A DNA stretch of 64,000 nucleotides from an uncultured Albidovulum sp. (GTDB lineage Bacteria; Pseudomonadota; Alphaproteobacteria; Rhodobacterales; Rhodobacteraceae): assembly GCA_913064775.1 (NCBI GenBank), contig CAJYAD010000002.1, forward strand, positions 1 to 64,000, in the 5' to 3' direction. Under the pieces are notes generated by a model. That model was not told where the DNA came from. It worked only from the letters and a program-made list of their open reading frames with translations, and ran no database searches. A program made the position numbers and the translations under genes. Each line of letters opens with the position of its first letter. The first letter of the stretch is position 1. This document shows, piece by piece, positions 17,058-25,479 of the stretch.

Positions 17058-18935
17058 TCAGCCCCAGCCCAGCAGCACCGCGCCCTGATAGGTGACGAAG
17101 GCAGCGACATAGGCCAGCGCCAGCATGTAGCCGAAGGTCAGCCACATCCATTTCGCGCCGCCCGCCTCGCGCCGGATCACCGCGAGGGTCGAGATGCATT
17201 GCGGCGCGAAGATGTACCAGGCCAGCAGCGCGAGCGCGGTGGCAAGGCTCCATTGGCTGGCCAGCACATGGCCGATCTGCGCATCGCCCCCGCCCGAGAT
17301 CGCATAGACCGTGCCCAGCCCCGCGACCGCGACCTCGCGCGCCGCCATGCCGGGGACCAGCGCGACCGAGATCTGCCAGTTGAAGCCCAGGGGCGCCAGC
17401 AGCGGATGGATCAGGTTGCCGATCATCGCGGCGAAGCTGTAGGTGATTGCCGGTTCGGTCGCGCCGGGGGGCGGGCCGGGGAAGGTGGCCAGCACCCAGA
17501 TCACCACCGTCGCCATGAAGATCGTGGTGCCCGCGCGTTTCAGGAAGATCCGGCCGCGGGTATAGAGGCCGATCGCCACGCTTTTCAGCCGCGGCATCTT
17601 GTAATCGGGCAGCTCCAGCATGAACGGCGGCGACGGCGCGCGCCGCCAGAACATCATCTTCACCGCCAAGGACACCGCCAGCGCCGAGACGATTCCCGCG
17701 ACATAGAGGCCGAACATCACCAGCCCCTGCAGGCTGAGCACCCCCAGCACCGAACGATGCGGAATGAAGGCCGAGATGATCAGCGTATAGACCGGGATCC
17801 GCGCCGAGCAGGTCATCAATGGCGCGACCAGCATGGTTGTCAGCCGGTCGCGGCGGTTGTCGATCACCCGCGCCGCCATGATGCCCGGAATGGCGCAGGC
17901 GAAGGAGGACAAGAGCGGGATGAAGGCCCGCCCGTGCAGCCCCGCGCCGCCCATGATGCGGTCCATCAGGAAGGCCGCGCGCGCCATGTAGCCCAGGTCT
18001 TCCAGGAGCAGGATGAACAGGAACAGGATCAGGATCTGCGGCAGGAACACGATCACCGATCCGACGCCGGCAATCACCCCGTTCTGCAGGAAGGACTGGA
18101 CCAGCCCCGCCGGCAGGGTGGCGCCGACCAGCGCCGCCAGCCCGTCGAACCCTAACGAGATCAGATCCATCAGCGGCGTCGCCCAGGTGAAGACCGCCTG
18201 GAACATCACGAACAGGATCGTCAGCAAGATCACCAGCCCGGCGACCGGATGCAGCAACACGTTGTCGACCCGGTTGGTCAGGGTATGGGGCTTGGCGGGG
18301 GGGCGCACGGCCGCGTTGATCAGCCGGTCGGCTTGGCGCTGGGCGGCGCGCAGCTCCAGCGCGCCGGGCGGGGTCCAGTTGTTTTCGGTCGCTTGCGGCA
18401 GGCCTTCGGCTGCCAGCGCGTCGAGCTTTTCCCAAAGCGCCTGCATGCCGGCCTTGCGCACGGCGGTGGCGGGGATCACCGGGATGCCCAGACCGGCCTC
18501 AAGCGCGGGAATGTCGATCTCGATCCCGCGGTGCTGGGCGATGTCGAACATGTTCAGCACCAGAACCATCGGCCGCCCGGTGCGCTTCAGTTCCAGCACC
18601 AGCCGCAGGGCCGAGCGCATGTTGGTCGCGTCGGCCACCGCCAGCAGCAGGTCGGGCGGCGATTCGTGCGCGCGCTGACCCAGAACCATGTCGCGGGTGA
18701 CTTCCTCGTCGGGGCTGCGGGCGCGCAGGGAATAGGTGCCGGGCAGATCGACCACTTCGAGGTTGCGGCCCAAGGGGGTGCGTAGAGTGCCGACCTTGCG
18801 CTCGACCGTGACGCCGGCATAGTTTCCGACCTTCTGCCGAGAGCCGGTCAGTGCGTTGAACAGCGCCGTCTTGCCGCAATTGGGTACGCCCACCAGCGCC
18901 AGTCGGTGCAGTGATTGTTGGGTTCCATCGGCCAT
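17058..18935 (-). CDS. feoB: Ferrous iron transporter B
   Basis: 625 aa, somewhat short for FeoB but complete. The N-terminal G domain has G1 GVPNCGKTALF, G2 NYAGVTVERK, G3 VDLPGTYSL and G4 NMFD; the helical guanine-dissociation-inhibitor region follows, then two Gate domains with about eight or more membrane helices (IPLLSSFACAIPGIMAARVI and GMAAREVAVAGLGTVYAI are the conserved Gate segments). It imports Fe2+ across the inner membrane, powered or gated by nucleotide hydrolysis. It starts 7 bases after feoA. No FeoC-type gene follows. Confidence 0.95.
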   Translation of the reverse strand: MADGTQQSLHRLALVGVPNCGKTALFNALTGSRQKVGNYAGVTVERKVGTLRTPLGRNLEVVDLPGTYSLRARSPDEEVTRDMVLGQRAHESPPDLLLAVADATNMRSALRLVLELKRTGRPMVLVLNMFDIAQHRGIEIDIPALEAGLGIPVIPATAVRKAGMQALWEKLDALAAEGLPQATENNWTPPGALELRAAQRQADRLINAAVRPPAKPHTLTNRVDNVLLHPVAGLVILLTILFVMFQAVFTWATPLMDLISLGFDGLAALVGATLPAGLVQSFLQNGVIAGVGSVIVFLPQILILFLFILLLEDLGYMARAAFLMDRIMGGAGLHGRAFIPLLSSFACAIPGIMAARVIDNRRDRLTTMLVAPLMTCSARIPVYTLIISAFIPHRSVLGVLSLQGLVMFGLYVAGIVSALAVSLAVKMMFWRRAPSPPFMLELPDYKMPRLKSVAIGLYTRGRIFLKRAGTTIFMATVVIWVLATFPGPPPGATEPAITYSFAAMIGNLIHPLLAPLGFNWQISVALVPGMAAREVAVAGLGTVYAISGGGDAQIGHVLASQWSLATALALLAWYIFAPQCISTLAVIRREAGGAKWMWLTFGYMLALAYVAAFVTYQGAVLLGWG

Positions 18936-18942
18936 CTGGGGA

Positions 18943-19224
18943 TCAGCGGGTCAGGATGGCCATCGCCTCACGGCGACGCAAGGCCACGGTTGCGCCATTC
19001 AGACGCACGGCGATCGGGTCACGCCCGAACAGGCCCTCATGCAGGATCGTGACTTCGGCGCCCTCGACGAAGCCAAGCTCGATCAGGCGGCGCTCGATTT
19101 CCTGGGCGGGAAGGCCGGGGCAATCCTCGCAAGGGGCGATGCGGTCAATACAACCGCAATAGCCCTTCGCTGCCTTGCCGAGCGGAAAAGAACCTGATGT
19201 CAGCGGCTTGCTGCCGAGTTCCAT
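18943..19224 (-). CDS. feoA: FeoA with an N-terminal cysteine cluster
   Basis: 93 aa. The C-terminal half is the SH3-like FeoA fold (RRLIELGFVEGAEVTILHEG, DPIAVRLNGATVALRRREA). The N-terminal 40 residues add four cysteines at 23, 25, 32 and 35 (GYCGCIDRIAPCEDCPG), a CxC-x6-CxxC array not needed for the basic fold. FeoA is a small cytosolic partner that promotes FeoB transport. The cysteines could bind a metal or an iron-sulphur cluster and let FeoA sense iron or redox state; that is inference. The gene is first in the feoAB operon. Confidence 0.88.
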   Translation of the reverse strand: MELGSKPLTSGSFPLGKAAKGYCGCIDRIAPCEDCPGLPAQEIERRLIELGFVEGAEVTILHEGLFGRDPIAVRLNGATVALRRREAMAILTR

Positions 19225-19307
19225 GCACTTGCTCCGTCATTGCCGCGTGCCCCGCACGTGGAGATGAGCTTTTACAACATTCACAAGCGGGCATTGCAAC
19301 AGAAAAC

Positions 19308-19324
19308 CGACTTTATTAGTCAAG
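19308..19324 (-). promoter_or_regulatory. Dyad in the feoAB promoter region
   Basis: On the minus strand the segment reads CTTGACTAATAAAGTCG, with GACT and AGTC arms 5 bases apart; TTGACT could double as a -35 box. It lies about 85-100 bases before the feoA ATG. Iron-responsive operators (Fur, RirA, Irr, IscR types) are expected here, but I cannot assign this dyad to one of them by eye. Confidence 0.35.
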
Positions 19325-19529
19325 TTTATATTTTGCGGTTCCCCGGGCGCCCGCAGAAGCAGAGCCGAGCTGGAAAACGTGATCGCAAGGCAACGGGAGG
19401 CCGATGTTGTGTACGCTTAGGGTTTGGGTGATTCCCTCTCTCGCACAAAGGTGATATGCAAAAAATTATATGTTGGTCACCCGGGGGTGTTGACGCCCGG
19501 GTCCTTGCGAATTCCCGTTGTAGTTGATC

Positions 19530-19552
19530 TTCGCGCCCATATGGGGCGCGAA
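19530..19552. promoter_or_regulatory. Perfect 9-bp inverted repeat upstream of the phosphorelay operon
   Basis: TTCGCGCCC and GGGCGCGAA flank ATATG, 69 bases before the GTG start of the first kinase. It could be a hairpin in the 5' untranslated leader or an operator. Confidence 0.4.
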
Positions 19553-19620
19553 TGGTTCGTGGTGGTGCGAGGCAGCAGAAATCCGGAACGGCGGTGTGCC
19601 GTCCGCAATAAAGGCGCCAA

Positions 19621-21744
19621 GTGGTGTCGGGCACGGGCAAGGTGGCAGGCGAAGAAAGCGCCAGGCGGGACCCCCGCGACGAGGGGGGCAAAGGCGGCGG
19701 CAGTCTGCTCGGCTGGCTGGCGGCGGCGCGCGGCTACGCGTTTGCGCTGGTGCCACTGGCGGCGCTGCTGGTGGTCGCGGGCACTTACCTGGATACCGTC
19801 CGGACGCGCGCCTACATGGCCGAGATCCGCGCCGATCTGGCCGACCGCATGGATGCGCAGCGGGCACGGATCGAGGGCCGGGTCACCGGCTTGTCGCTGA
19901 TGCTGCGCGGATTGGAGGCGGCAATCGAATCCGATCCCGAACTGTCGCAGGCGCGCTATGCGGCGCTGGCGCGAAACATGATCCGCGACAATCCCGAGAT
20001 CCTGAATATCGCGGCCGCGCCCGGGCTGGTGGTGAAATATGTCTATCCCACCAAGCCGAACGCAGCGGTGCTTGGTTTCAACTACCGCACCGACCCTGCG
20101 CAGCTGCGCTCGGTCGCGGCGGCGCGCAAGACGGGGCAAACCATCATGGCGGGGCCGCTGCGTCTGCTGCAGGGTGGACGCGAGGGCTATATCATCCGCA
20201 TGCCGGTGTTCCTGCATACGGATAGCGGCGCCCGCGGCCAGTTCTGGGGCGTGCTGTCGCTGGTGATCGACGCCCAGACCTTCTATTTGCGCGCCGGGCT
20301 GGTCGGCCGTGAGCAATCGATCACCTATGCGATGCGTGGCCCCGGCGGGACCGGTGCGAAGGGGCCGGTGTTCTGGGGCGATCCGCGGATCTTCGACGAC
20401 CACCCCATGTTGCAGGAGATCACCCTGCCATACGGCAGTTGGCAGCTTGGCGCGACGCCGGCGGGCGGATGGCCTACGTCGGCGCCGGATGCGTTCTGGG
20501 TGCGGCTGGCGATGCTTGTGGCGGGGCTTTTCGTGCTCGGCTCGGCGTGGCTGGTGCTTTACCTGATGCGCCGCCACCGTAGCGCGCGCGAACAATTGCT
20601 GAGGGCGATCGGCGCGATCGACGACGGTTTTGCGCTATTCGACGCCGATGACCGGCTGGTGATGTGCAACGATCGCTACCGCAGCCTCTATACAGTGTCG
20701 TCCGATCTGATCCGGCCGGGCGTCGGTTTCGAGGAACTGGTGCGCGAAGGCGTGCGCCGTGGCCAGTACCCCGCCGCCGTGGGCCGCGAGGAAGAATGGA
20801 TCGCAGAGCGCATGGCCGCCCACCGCCGCGCCGACACGATGGTCGAGCAACAGATCGAGGATGGCCGCTGGCTGCGGATTTCCGAGCGCCGCATGTCCGA
20901 CGGCTCGACCGTGGGTTTCCGCGTCGACGTGACCGAGATGAAGCTTGCCAAGGATGCGGCGGAAGAGGCGAACCGCGCCAAGGCGGATTTCCTGAGCGTG
21001 CTGAGCCACGAATTGCGCACGCCTCTGACCGTGATCCTGGGCTTCGCGCGCTTCCTGTCGGATCGCAAAAGCTCGGCCGTCCTGCGCAAGATGGACGCCG
21101 CCGACGGCCCCGATTCCGGCGCGACGACGGACGTGTTCGACAGCTATATCGAAGAGGTCGGCGCGCGGGCGGGCAAGATCGAGACCGCGGGCAATCACCT
21201 GCTTATGCTGATCAACGACCTGCTGGATTTCTCGAAGATCGAGGCCGGAAAGCTACAGATGTCACGCGAGATGCTGCCCCTGTCAGAGCTGGTCGTCGAT
21301 GTGCTCGACCAATTCGGTACCCAGGCCGAGGAAAAGGGGCTGGTGCTGACGTCGCTGGTCGGGGACGAGCAGATCTACGCCGATCCGATTCGCCTGCGGC
21401 AGGTGCTTCTGAACCTCGTCGGCAACGCGATCAAGTTCACCGACGAGGGGAGCATCACGATTTCGGCGCGGCAGCAGGGTGACCGGATCGCGGTATCGGT
21501 GGAAGACACCGGCTGCGGTATCCCTGCGGAAATGACCGAACGGGTGTTTCGGGAATTCCAGCAGGTCGACAATTCCTCGACCCGGCGCGCCGGCGGCACC
21601 GGGCTGGGGCTGGCAATCGTGCGCCGCATTGTCGAACTGCATGGCGGCGAGGTGACGCTGCAGTCGCTTCCGGGGAAGGGTAGCACCTTTAGTTTCACCA
21701 TTCCTGTTCGCTCCCAGGCTGGCGCGTCACGGTCCGTTGCATGA
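19621..21744 (+). CDS. Membrane CHASE-PAS sensor histidine kinase
   Basis: 707 aa from a GTG that has AAAGG six bases upstream. Order: a Gly/basic cytoplasmic tail, TM1 (about 38-58), a periplasmic CHASE domain (about 70-285, with VVKYVYPTKPNAAVLGFNYR and GREGYIIRMPVF), TM2 (about 292-316), a PAS domain (IDDGFALFDADDRLVMCND), a HisKA dimerisation helix with phospho-acceptor H463 (LSHELRTPL), and an HATPase with N box NLVGNAIKF, G1 DTGCGIP and G2 GGTGLGLAI. CHASE domains bind small extracellular ligands. It has no receiver. The stop overlaps the next kinase gene by 4 bases; this is gene 1 of the six-gene phosphorelay block. Confidence 0.9.
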   Translation: MVSGTGKVAGEESARRDPRDEGGKGGGSLLGWLAAARGYAFALVPLAALLVVAGTYLDTVRTRAYMAEIRADLADRMDAQRARIEGRVTGLSLMLRGLEAAIESDPELSQARYAALARNMIRDNPEILNIAAAPGLVVKYVYPTKPNAAVLGFNYRTDPAQLRSVAAARKTGQTIMAGPLRLLQGGREGYIIRMPVFLHTDSGARGQFWGVLSLVIDAQTFYLRAGLVGREQSITYAMRGPGGTGAKGPVFWGDPRIFDDHPMLQEITLPYGSWQLGATPAGGWPTSAPDAFWVRLAMLVAGLFVLGSAWLVLYLMRRHRSAREQLLRAIGAIDDGFALFDADDRLVMCNDRYRSLYTVSSDLIRPGVGFEELVREGVRRGQYPAAVGREEEWIAERMAAHRRADTMVEQQIEDGRWLRISERRMSDGSTVGFRVDVTEMKLAKDAAEEANRAKADFLSVLSHELRTPLTVILGFARFLSDRKSSAVLRKMDAADGPDSGATTDVFDSYIEEVGARAGKIETAGNHLLMLINDLLDFSKIEAGKLQMSREMLPLSELVVDVLDQFGTQAEEKGLVLTSLVGDEQIYADPIRLRQVLLNLVGNAIKFTDEGSITISARQQGDRIAVSVEDTGCGIPAEMTERVFREFQQVDNSSTRRAGGTGLGLAIVRRIVELHGGEVTLQSLPGKGSTFSFTIPVRSQAGASRSVA

Positions 21745-24700
21745 AGCGATGGCTTCTAAAAGGCTCCGGCCCTCGCTGGGTTCTATTGCTCGCGTTTTAT
21801 GTGAGTGCGGCGGCGGTGCAGGTCTGGCTGCGCCCGCCCGAGGCCCCCCCGGCGCCCGTGTCCTGGGCGGTTTTCCTGGGGGTGGGGCCGGCGCTGGCGG
21901 CAGTGCTGCTGGCCCGGGGCGGCGCCTGGCTGGCGGTTTTCTTCGGCGCGCTTTTCGCTCAGGCGCTGATTCACGGCACCGCCAAGGTGTCGGCCGACAT
22001 GCAGATGGTTCTGGTGCAATGCGATCTGGTGGTCGCGGCTGCGGCGGCGTTGCAGGCGGTGCTCGGGGCGCGGCTGGTGCGCGGGATCTTCGGGGTTCCA
22101 CTGCGGTTGAACGGCAAGGCGTCGATCGCCGGGCTGGCGCTGATCGCGGGGCCGCTGAGCGGTGCGCTGGTGCTGCTGGCGTCCTTTCTTGCAGGGGTGG
22201 CAGAGCCTTCGCGCCTGGGCCCCAACTATTTTGCCGGCGCGTTGATTGGCTGGGTCGCGGCGATCGCCAGCACCTTCATTGTCGTGCCGTTGGCCTTGCT
22301 GCATCCCTGGCGCGACCGCAGCCTGCTGGTCTGGAAGGGCCGGGCGCTGCCTCGGCTGAACCGGCGTTCGCTCGTCGCTGTCTTGGTGTCGCTGGCGCTG
22401 ACCGGCCTGCTTTGGGGGGGCGCCAAGGGGGTGCTGCAGGTCCACAACCGGCAGCAGTTCGCGACCCTCGCTCATGATGGCGCCGCGGCGCTTCGCGCCA
22501 GGATCGAGGCCTATGGCTTCGGCCTGGACGCGGCCAGCGCGCTGATGCGTGCAAGCGACAATGTGACCGACAGGGATTGGCGGCATTTCGTCGACGGGCT
22601 GGGCATCGGCACCCACCTTCCCGGGGTCGAGGCGATCGGCTATCTGCGCCGGGTTCCGAAAGCGCAATTGCCTGAATTCGTGGCCCACGCCCGTGCAACC
22701 GGGTCGCCGAACTTCACCGTGCATCCCTCGCATGAGCTGAGGGCAGGGCCGCATCTGATCGTGCGCCACATTGCCCCCGACGCGCTGAGGCCCAGTCTGG
22801 CCGGTCAGGATCTGGGGGCCGATCCCCAGGTCAGCGACGTGGCCGTGTCCGCCTGCGACGATGGCGAGCCGCTGCTGACCACGCGGCTGGATCCGACCGG
22901 CCCGACTGGGCGGGTTCTGGGGCCCTCGTTCATGCTGCTGGATCCGGTCTTTGCCCCCGGCGTCACGCTGCGGACCCCCGACGAGCGCCGCGCCGGCCTG
23001 ATGGGCTGGACGTTCGCCGTCTTCTCGGCCCGGCAGTTGACCTCCGGGCTTTACGGCGCGCTGGGGCGCGATCTGCACCTGGCCGTTGAACTGCCGCCAC
23101 GGCCCGGCGCGCCGGATGGCACGCGGATTCAGGTGACAGGGTCGCGGAATGCGCTGATGCGCCCGGCCTTTCGCGCAGAGGAGGACGTAAGGCTTTTCGG
23201 TCAGTCCTGGGGCCTGATCTGGACCTCGACGGAAGCCTATGAGCGCAGCCTGCACCGTCTGAGCCCCGGGCTGGTGCTGGTCGCGGGGCTGGCCTTTACC
23301 GCATTGCTGGCGGTGTTTCTGCTTTCGGACGCGCAGCGCGAGGAACTGATTCAGGAGACCGTGGATCGCAAGACCCGCGAGATCGGCCAGCGAGAGACCG
23401 AAACCCGCTCGATCCTCGACACCGCGCTGGTCAACATTGCGCTGCTGGACGAGGACGGCCGGATTCTGGTGGCCAATGATGCCGTCGGGCGTACCTTTGG
23501 CTATCACGGTGACCAGTTGCAGGGGATGATGCTGGACAGTCTGATGTCCGGCGCGACCGAGGAATATTTCGGACGCTCCGAGGACCCGAACGACACCACC
23601 GGTTTCCGCGGTCTGGTGCATGTGACCGCGCGAACGGGCGAAAAGCTGGCCATGGACGTGCAGATCAAGCCCTGGCTGACCGCCGACCGTGCACGGCGCT
23701 ATACGGTGGTGATGCGCAACGTCTCGGACCGGCTGCGCGTCGAGGCGCAGCTGCGCGACACCCAGCACCGGCTGGATATCGCGTTGCAAGGCGCCCAGAT
23801 CGGCGTGTTCGACGTGGATCTGGAGACCGGCGAGTCGATCGTGTCGGACACCTGGCGCACGCTGCTGGGCTTTGACCCCGAGGCGCAGATAAATACCCAG
23901 GCGGAATGGTCCTCGCGCATCCACCCCGACGACCGCGACGCTGTCGAGGCGGCCGATCTGGCCTGCCTCAAGGGCGAGTCCGAGGCCTCGCTCAGCGAAT
24001 ACCGGGTGCGGGTGGTCGACGGCGCCTGGCGCTGGATGCGCTCGCATGCGGTGGTGGCGGAACGCGACGCCGAGGGCCGCGCGTTGCGCCTGATCGGGGT
24101 GCAGATGGACATCACCGAACAGCGCGTTCTGGATCAGGCGAAAAGCGAATTCGTCTCGACCGTCAGCCATGAGCTGCGCACCCCGCTGACCTCGATCAAC
24201 GGCTCGCTCAGCCTGGCGCTGAACACCTCCGCGCCGGGCTCTATCCCCGACCGGGTGCTGCGCCTGTTGCAGATCGCGCAGAAGAACTGCGATCGGCTGA
24301 TCCCGCTGGTGAACGATATTCTGGATCTCGAGAAGGTGTCCTCGGGGCAAAGCCGGTTCGAGATCGCCGAAGAGGATCTTGTGGCGCTGCTGCACCGGGC
24401 GGTGGCCGACAACCAGCCCTATGCGCGCCAGTTCGGCGTCACCTTCACGCTGTTCGCCGATGAGCAGACGGCGAAGGGCAGGGTGGATGTGAACCGCTTC
24501 CTTCAGGTGATGGCGAACCTGCTGTCGAATGCCGCGAAGTTCTCGGAACGGGGTGGCACGGTCGAGTTGCGCCTGAGCCGCCAGAAAGGTGTGTTGCGCG
24601 TGTCCGTCGTCGACCACGGGCGCGGCATTCCGGAATCCTTCCACGATCGCATCTTCCAGCCGTTCTCGCAGGCCGACAGCTCCTCGACCCGCGACAAGGA

Positions 24701-25337
24701 GGGCACCGGGCTCGGCCTCAACATCTCGAAGCAGATCGTCGAGCGCATGGGCGGCACGATCGGCTTTCGTTCGGACCCCGGGCGCGAAACCTGTTTCTGG
24801 TTCACGATCCCCGTGGGAAGCGCGCAAGAGGCAGGCCCCGCCGAGGCCGCCCAGCCCGACCAGCCAAGCGCGGCGGGGCAGCAACGGGCGCCCGGCGTGT
24901 CGGCCCGCTCAGGACGGGCGGCGCCGCAGCCCGCGCGACCGATGATTCTGCATGTCGAGGACGACGCGGATTTTGCCGAAATTGTGGCCGCATCCTTTGG
25001 GGACCGGGCCGAATTCGTGCATTCGAACCGTCAGTTCTGCCTTGAAGCGCTGCGGTCTGGGCGGCGCTTTGATCTGATCTTGCTGGAATCGGCCCAGGCC
25101 GAAGGCGCCGACGCGGTTTTGATGGATGCCGTGGCCCGATTGCAGCCCGGTGTGCCGGTGGTTGCGCTAACGGCCTCAGACAAGGCTGGCAGCGACCCGC
25201 GGGTTGCGCTTACCATCATAAAGACCCGCACACGTTTTGAGGAGATCGTGTCTCTGTGTCTGTCGCAGCTTTCGACGGCTGCGGGGGTGGAAGGCGCGGG
25301 CGGCAAAAGGGGGCCGACCGGCCAGGGAGAAGCTTGA
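21741..25337 (+). CDS. MASE1-CHASE-PAS-PAS hybrid kinase with a pseudo-receiver
   Basis: 1198 aa. Order: a multi-helix MASE1-type membrane sensor (about 12-190), a further TM, a CHASE periplasmic domain (about 260-470, with LPGVEAIGYLRRVP), TM (about 510-530), two PAS domains (about 550-795), HisKA with H810 (VSHELRTPL), an HATPase (ANLLSNAAKF, DHGRGIP, GTGLGLNI), an Ala/Gly/Gln-rich linker, and a C-terminal receiver (about 1068-1180). The receiver keeps the acidic patch (E1073, D1074, D1075) but has E1116 in LILLES where the phospho-acceptor Asp belongs, so it should not accept phosphate normally and may mimic the active state. It starts inside the stop of the preceding kinase gene. Confidence 0.88.
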   Translation: MKRWLLKGSGPRWVLLLAFYVSAAAVQVWLRPPEAPPAPVSWAVFLGVGPALAAVLLARGGAWLAVFFGALFAQALIHGTAKVSADMQMVLVQCDLVVAAAAALQAVLGARLVRGIFGVPLRLNGKASIAGLALIAGPLSGALVLLASFLAGVAEPSRLGPNYFAGALIGWVAAIASTFIVVPLALLHPWRDRSLLVWKGRALPRLNRRSLVAVLVSLALTGLLWGGAKGVLQVHNRQQFATLAHDGAAALRARIEAYGFGLDAASALMRASDNVTDRDWRHFVDGLGIGTHLPGVEAIGYLRRVPKAQLPEFVAHARATGSPNFTVHPSHELRAGPHLIVRHIAPDALRPSLAGQDLGADPQVSDVAVSACDDGEPLLTTRLDPTGPTGRVLGPSFMLLDPVFAPGVTLRTPDERRAGLMGWTFAVFSARQLTSGLYGALGRDLHLAVELPPRPGAPDGTRIQVTGSRNALMRPAFRAEEDVRLFGQSWGLIWTSTEAYERSLHRLSPGLVLVAGLAFTALLAVFLLSDAQREELIQETVDRKTREIGQRETETRSILDTALVNIALLDEDGRILVANDAVGRTFGYHGDQLQGMMLDSLMSGATEEYFGRSEDPNDTTGFRGLVHVTARTGEKLAMDVQIKPWLTADRARRYTVVMRNVSDRLRVEAQLRDTQHRLDIALQGAQIGVFDVDLETGESIVSDTWRTLLGFDPEAQINTQAEWSSRIHPDDRDAVEAADLACLKGESEASLSEYRVRVVDGAWRWMRSHAVVAERDAEGRALRLIGVQMDITEQRVLDQAKSEFVSTVSHELRTPLTSINGSLSLALNTSAPGSIPDRVLRLLQIAQKNCDRLIPLVNDILDLEKVSSGQSRFEIAEEDLVALLHRAVADNQPYARQFGVTFTLFADEQTAKGRVDVNRFLQVMANLLSNAAKFSERGGTVELRLSRQKGVLRVSVVDHGRGIPESFHDRIFQPFSQADSSSTRDKEGTGLGLNISKQIVERMGGTIGFRSDPGRETCFWFTIPVGSAQEAGPAEAAQPDQPSAAGQQRAPGVSARSGRAAPQPARPMILHVEDDADFAEIVAASFGDRAEFVHSNRQFCLEALRSGRRFDLILLESAQAEGADAVLMDAVARLQPGVPVVALTASDKAGSDPRVALTIIKTRTRFEEIVSLCLSQLSTAAGVEGAGGKRGPTGQGEA

Positions 25338-25479
25338 GGTGCCGTTTGGTAGATTTTTCGAAAATTTATCCGTTTAAGGCCGCATTGTTGCCACCGGAAC
25401 CATCAAAACTCAGCCCGTCCGGTTTTGCGCGCCACCCCTGTGTCGGCGTGAGGGAGCGAACCGGCGAAGGAGCCGAGTG

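Larger units (their letters stand above)
19225..19620. other. Divergent regulatory region between feoA and the kinase cluster
   Basis: Bases 19260-19345 and 19455-19475 are AT-rich and probably contain the feo promoter and that of the phosphorelay operon. Two dyads are annotated separately; a third hairpin (ACCCGGG/CCCGGGT) lies near 19479-19502. No open reading frame here has a ribosome site plus family features. Confidence 0.45.

Noticed and set aside
21783-24884. Very long open frame on the minus strand opposite the MASE1-CHASE kinase
   Set aside because: It is antisense to a protein with clear MASE1, CHASE, PAS and kinase motifs, shows low-complexity Arg/Gln/His-rich translation with no family features, and is the usual by-product of GC-rich third codon positions.
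25355-25364. Palindrome TTTTCGAAAA before the third kinase as a defined operator
   Set aside because: Ten bases of simple AT-flanked symmetry are common by chance; mentioned with the gene only.
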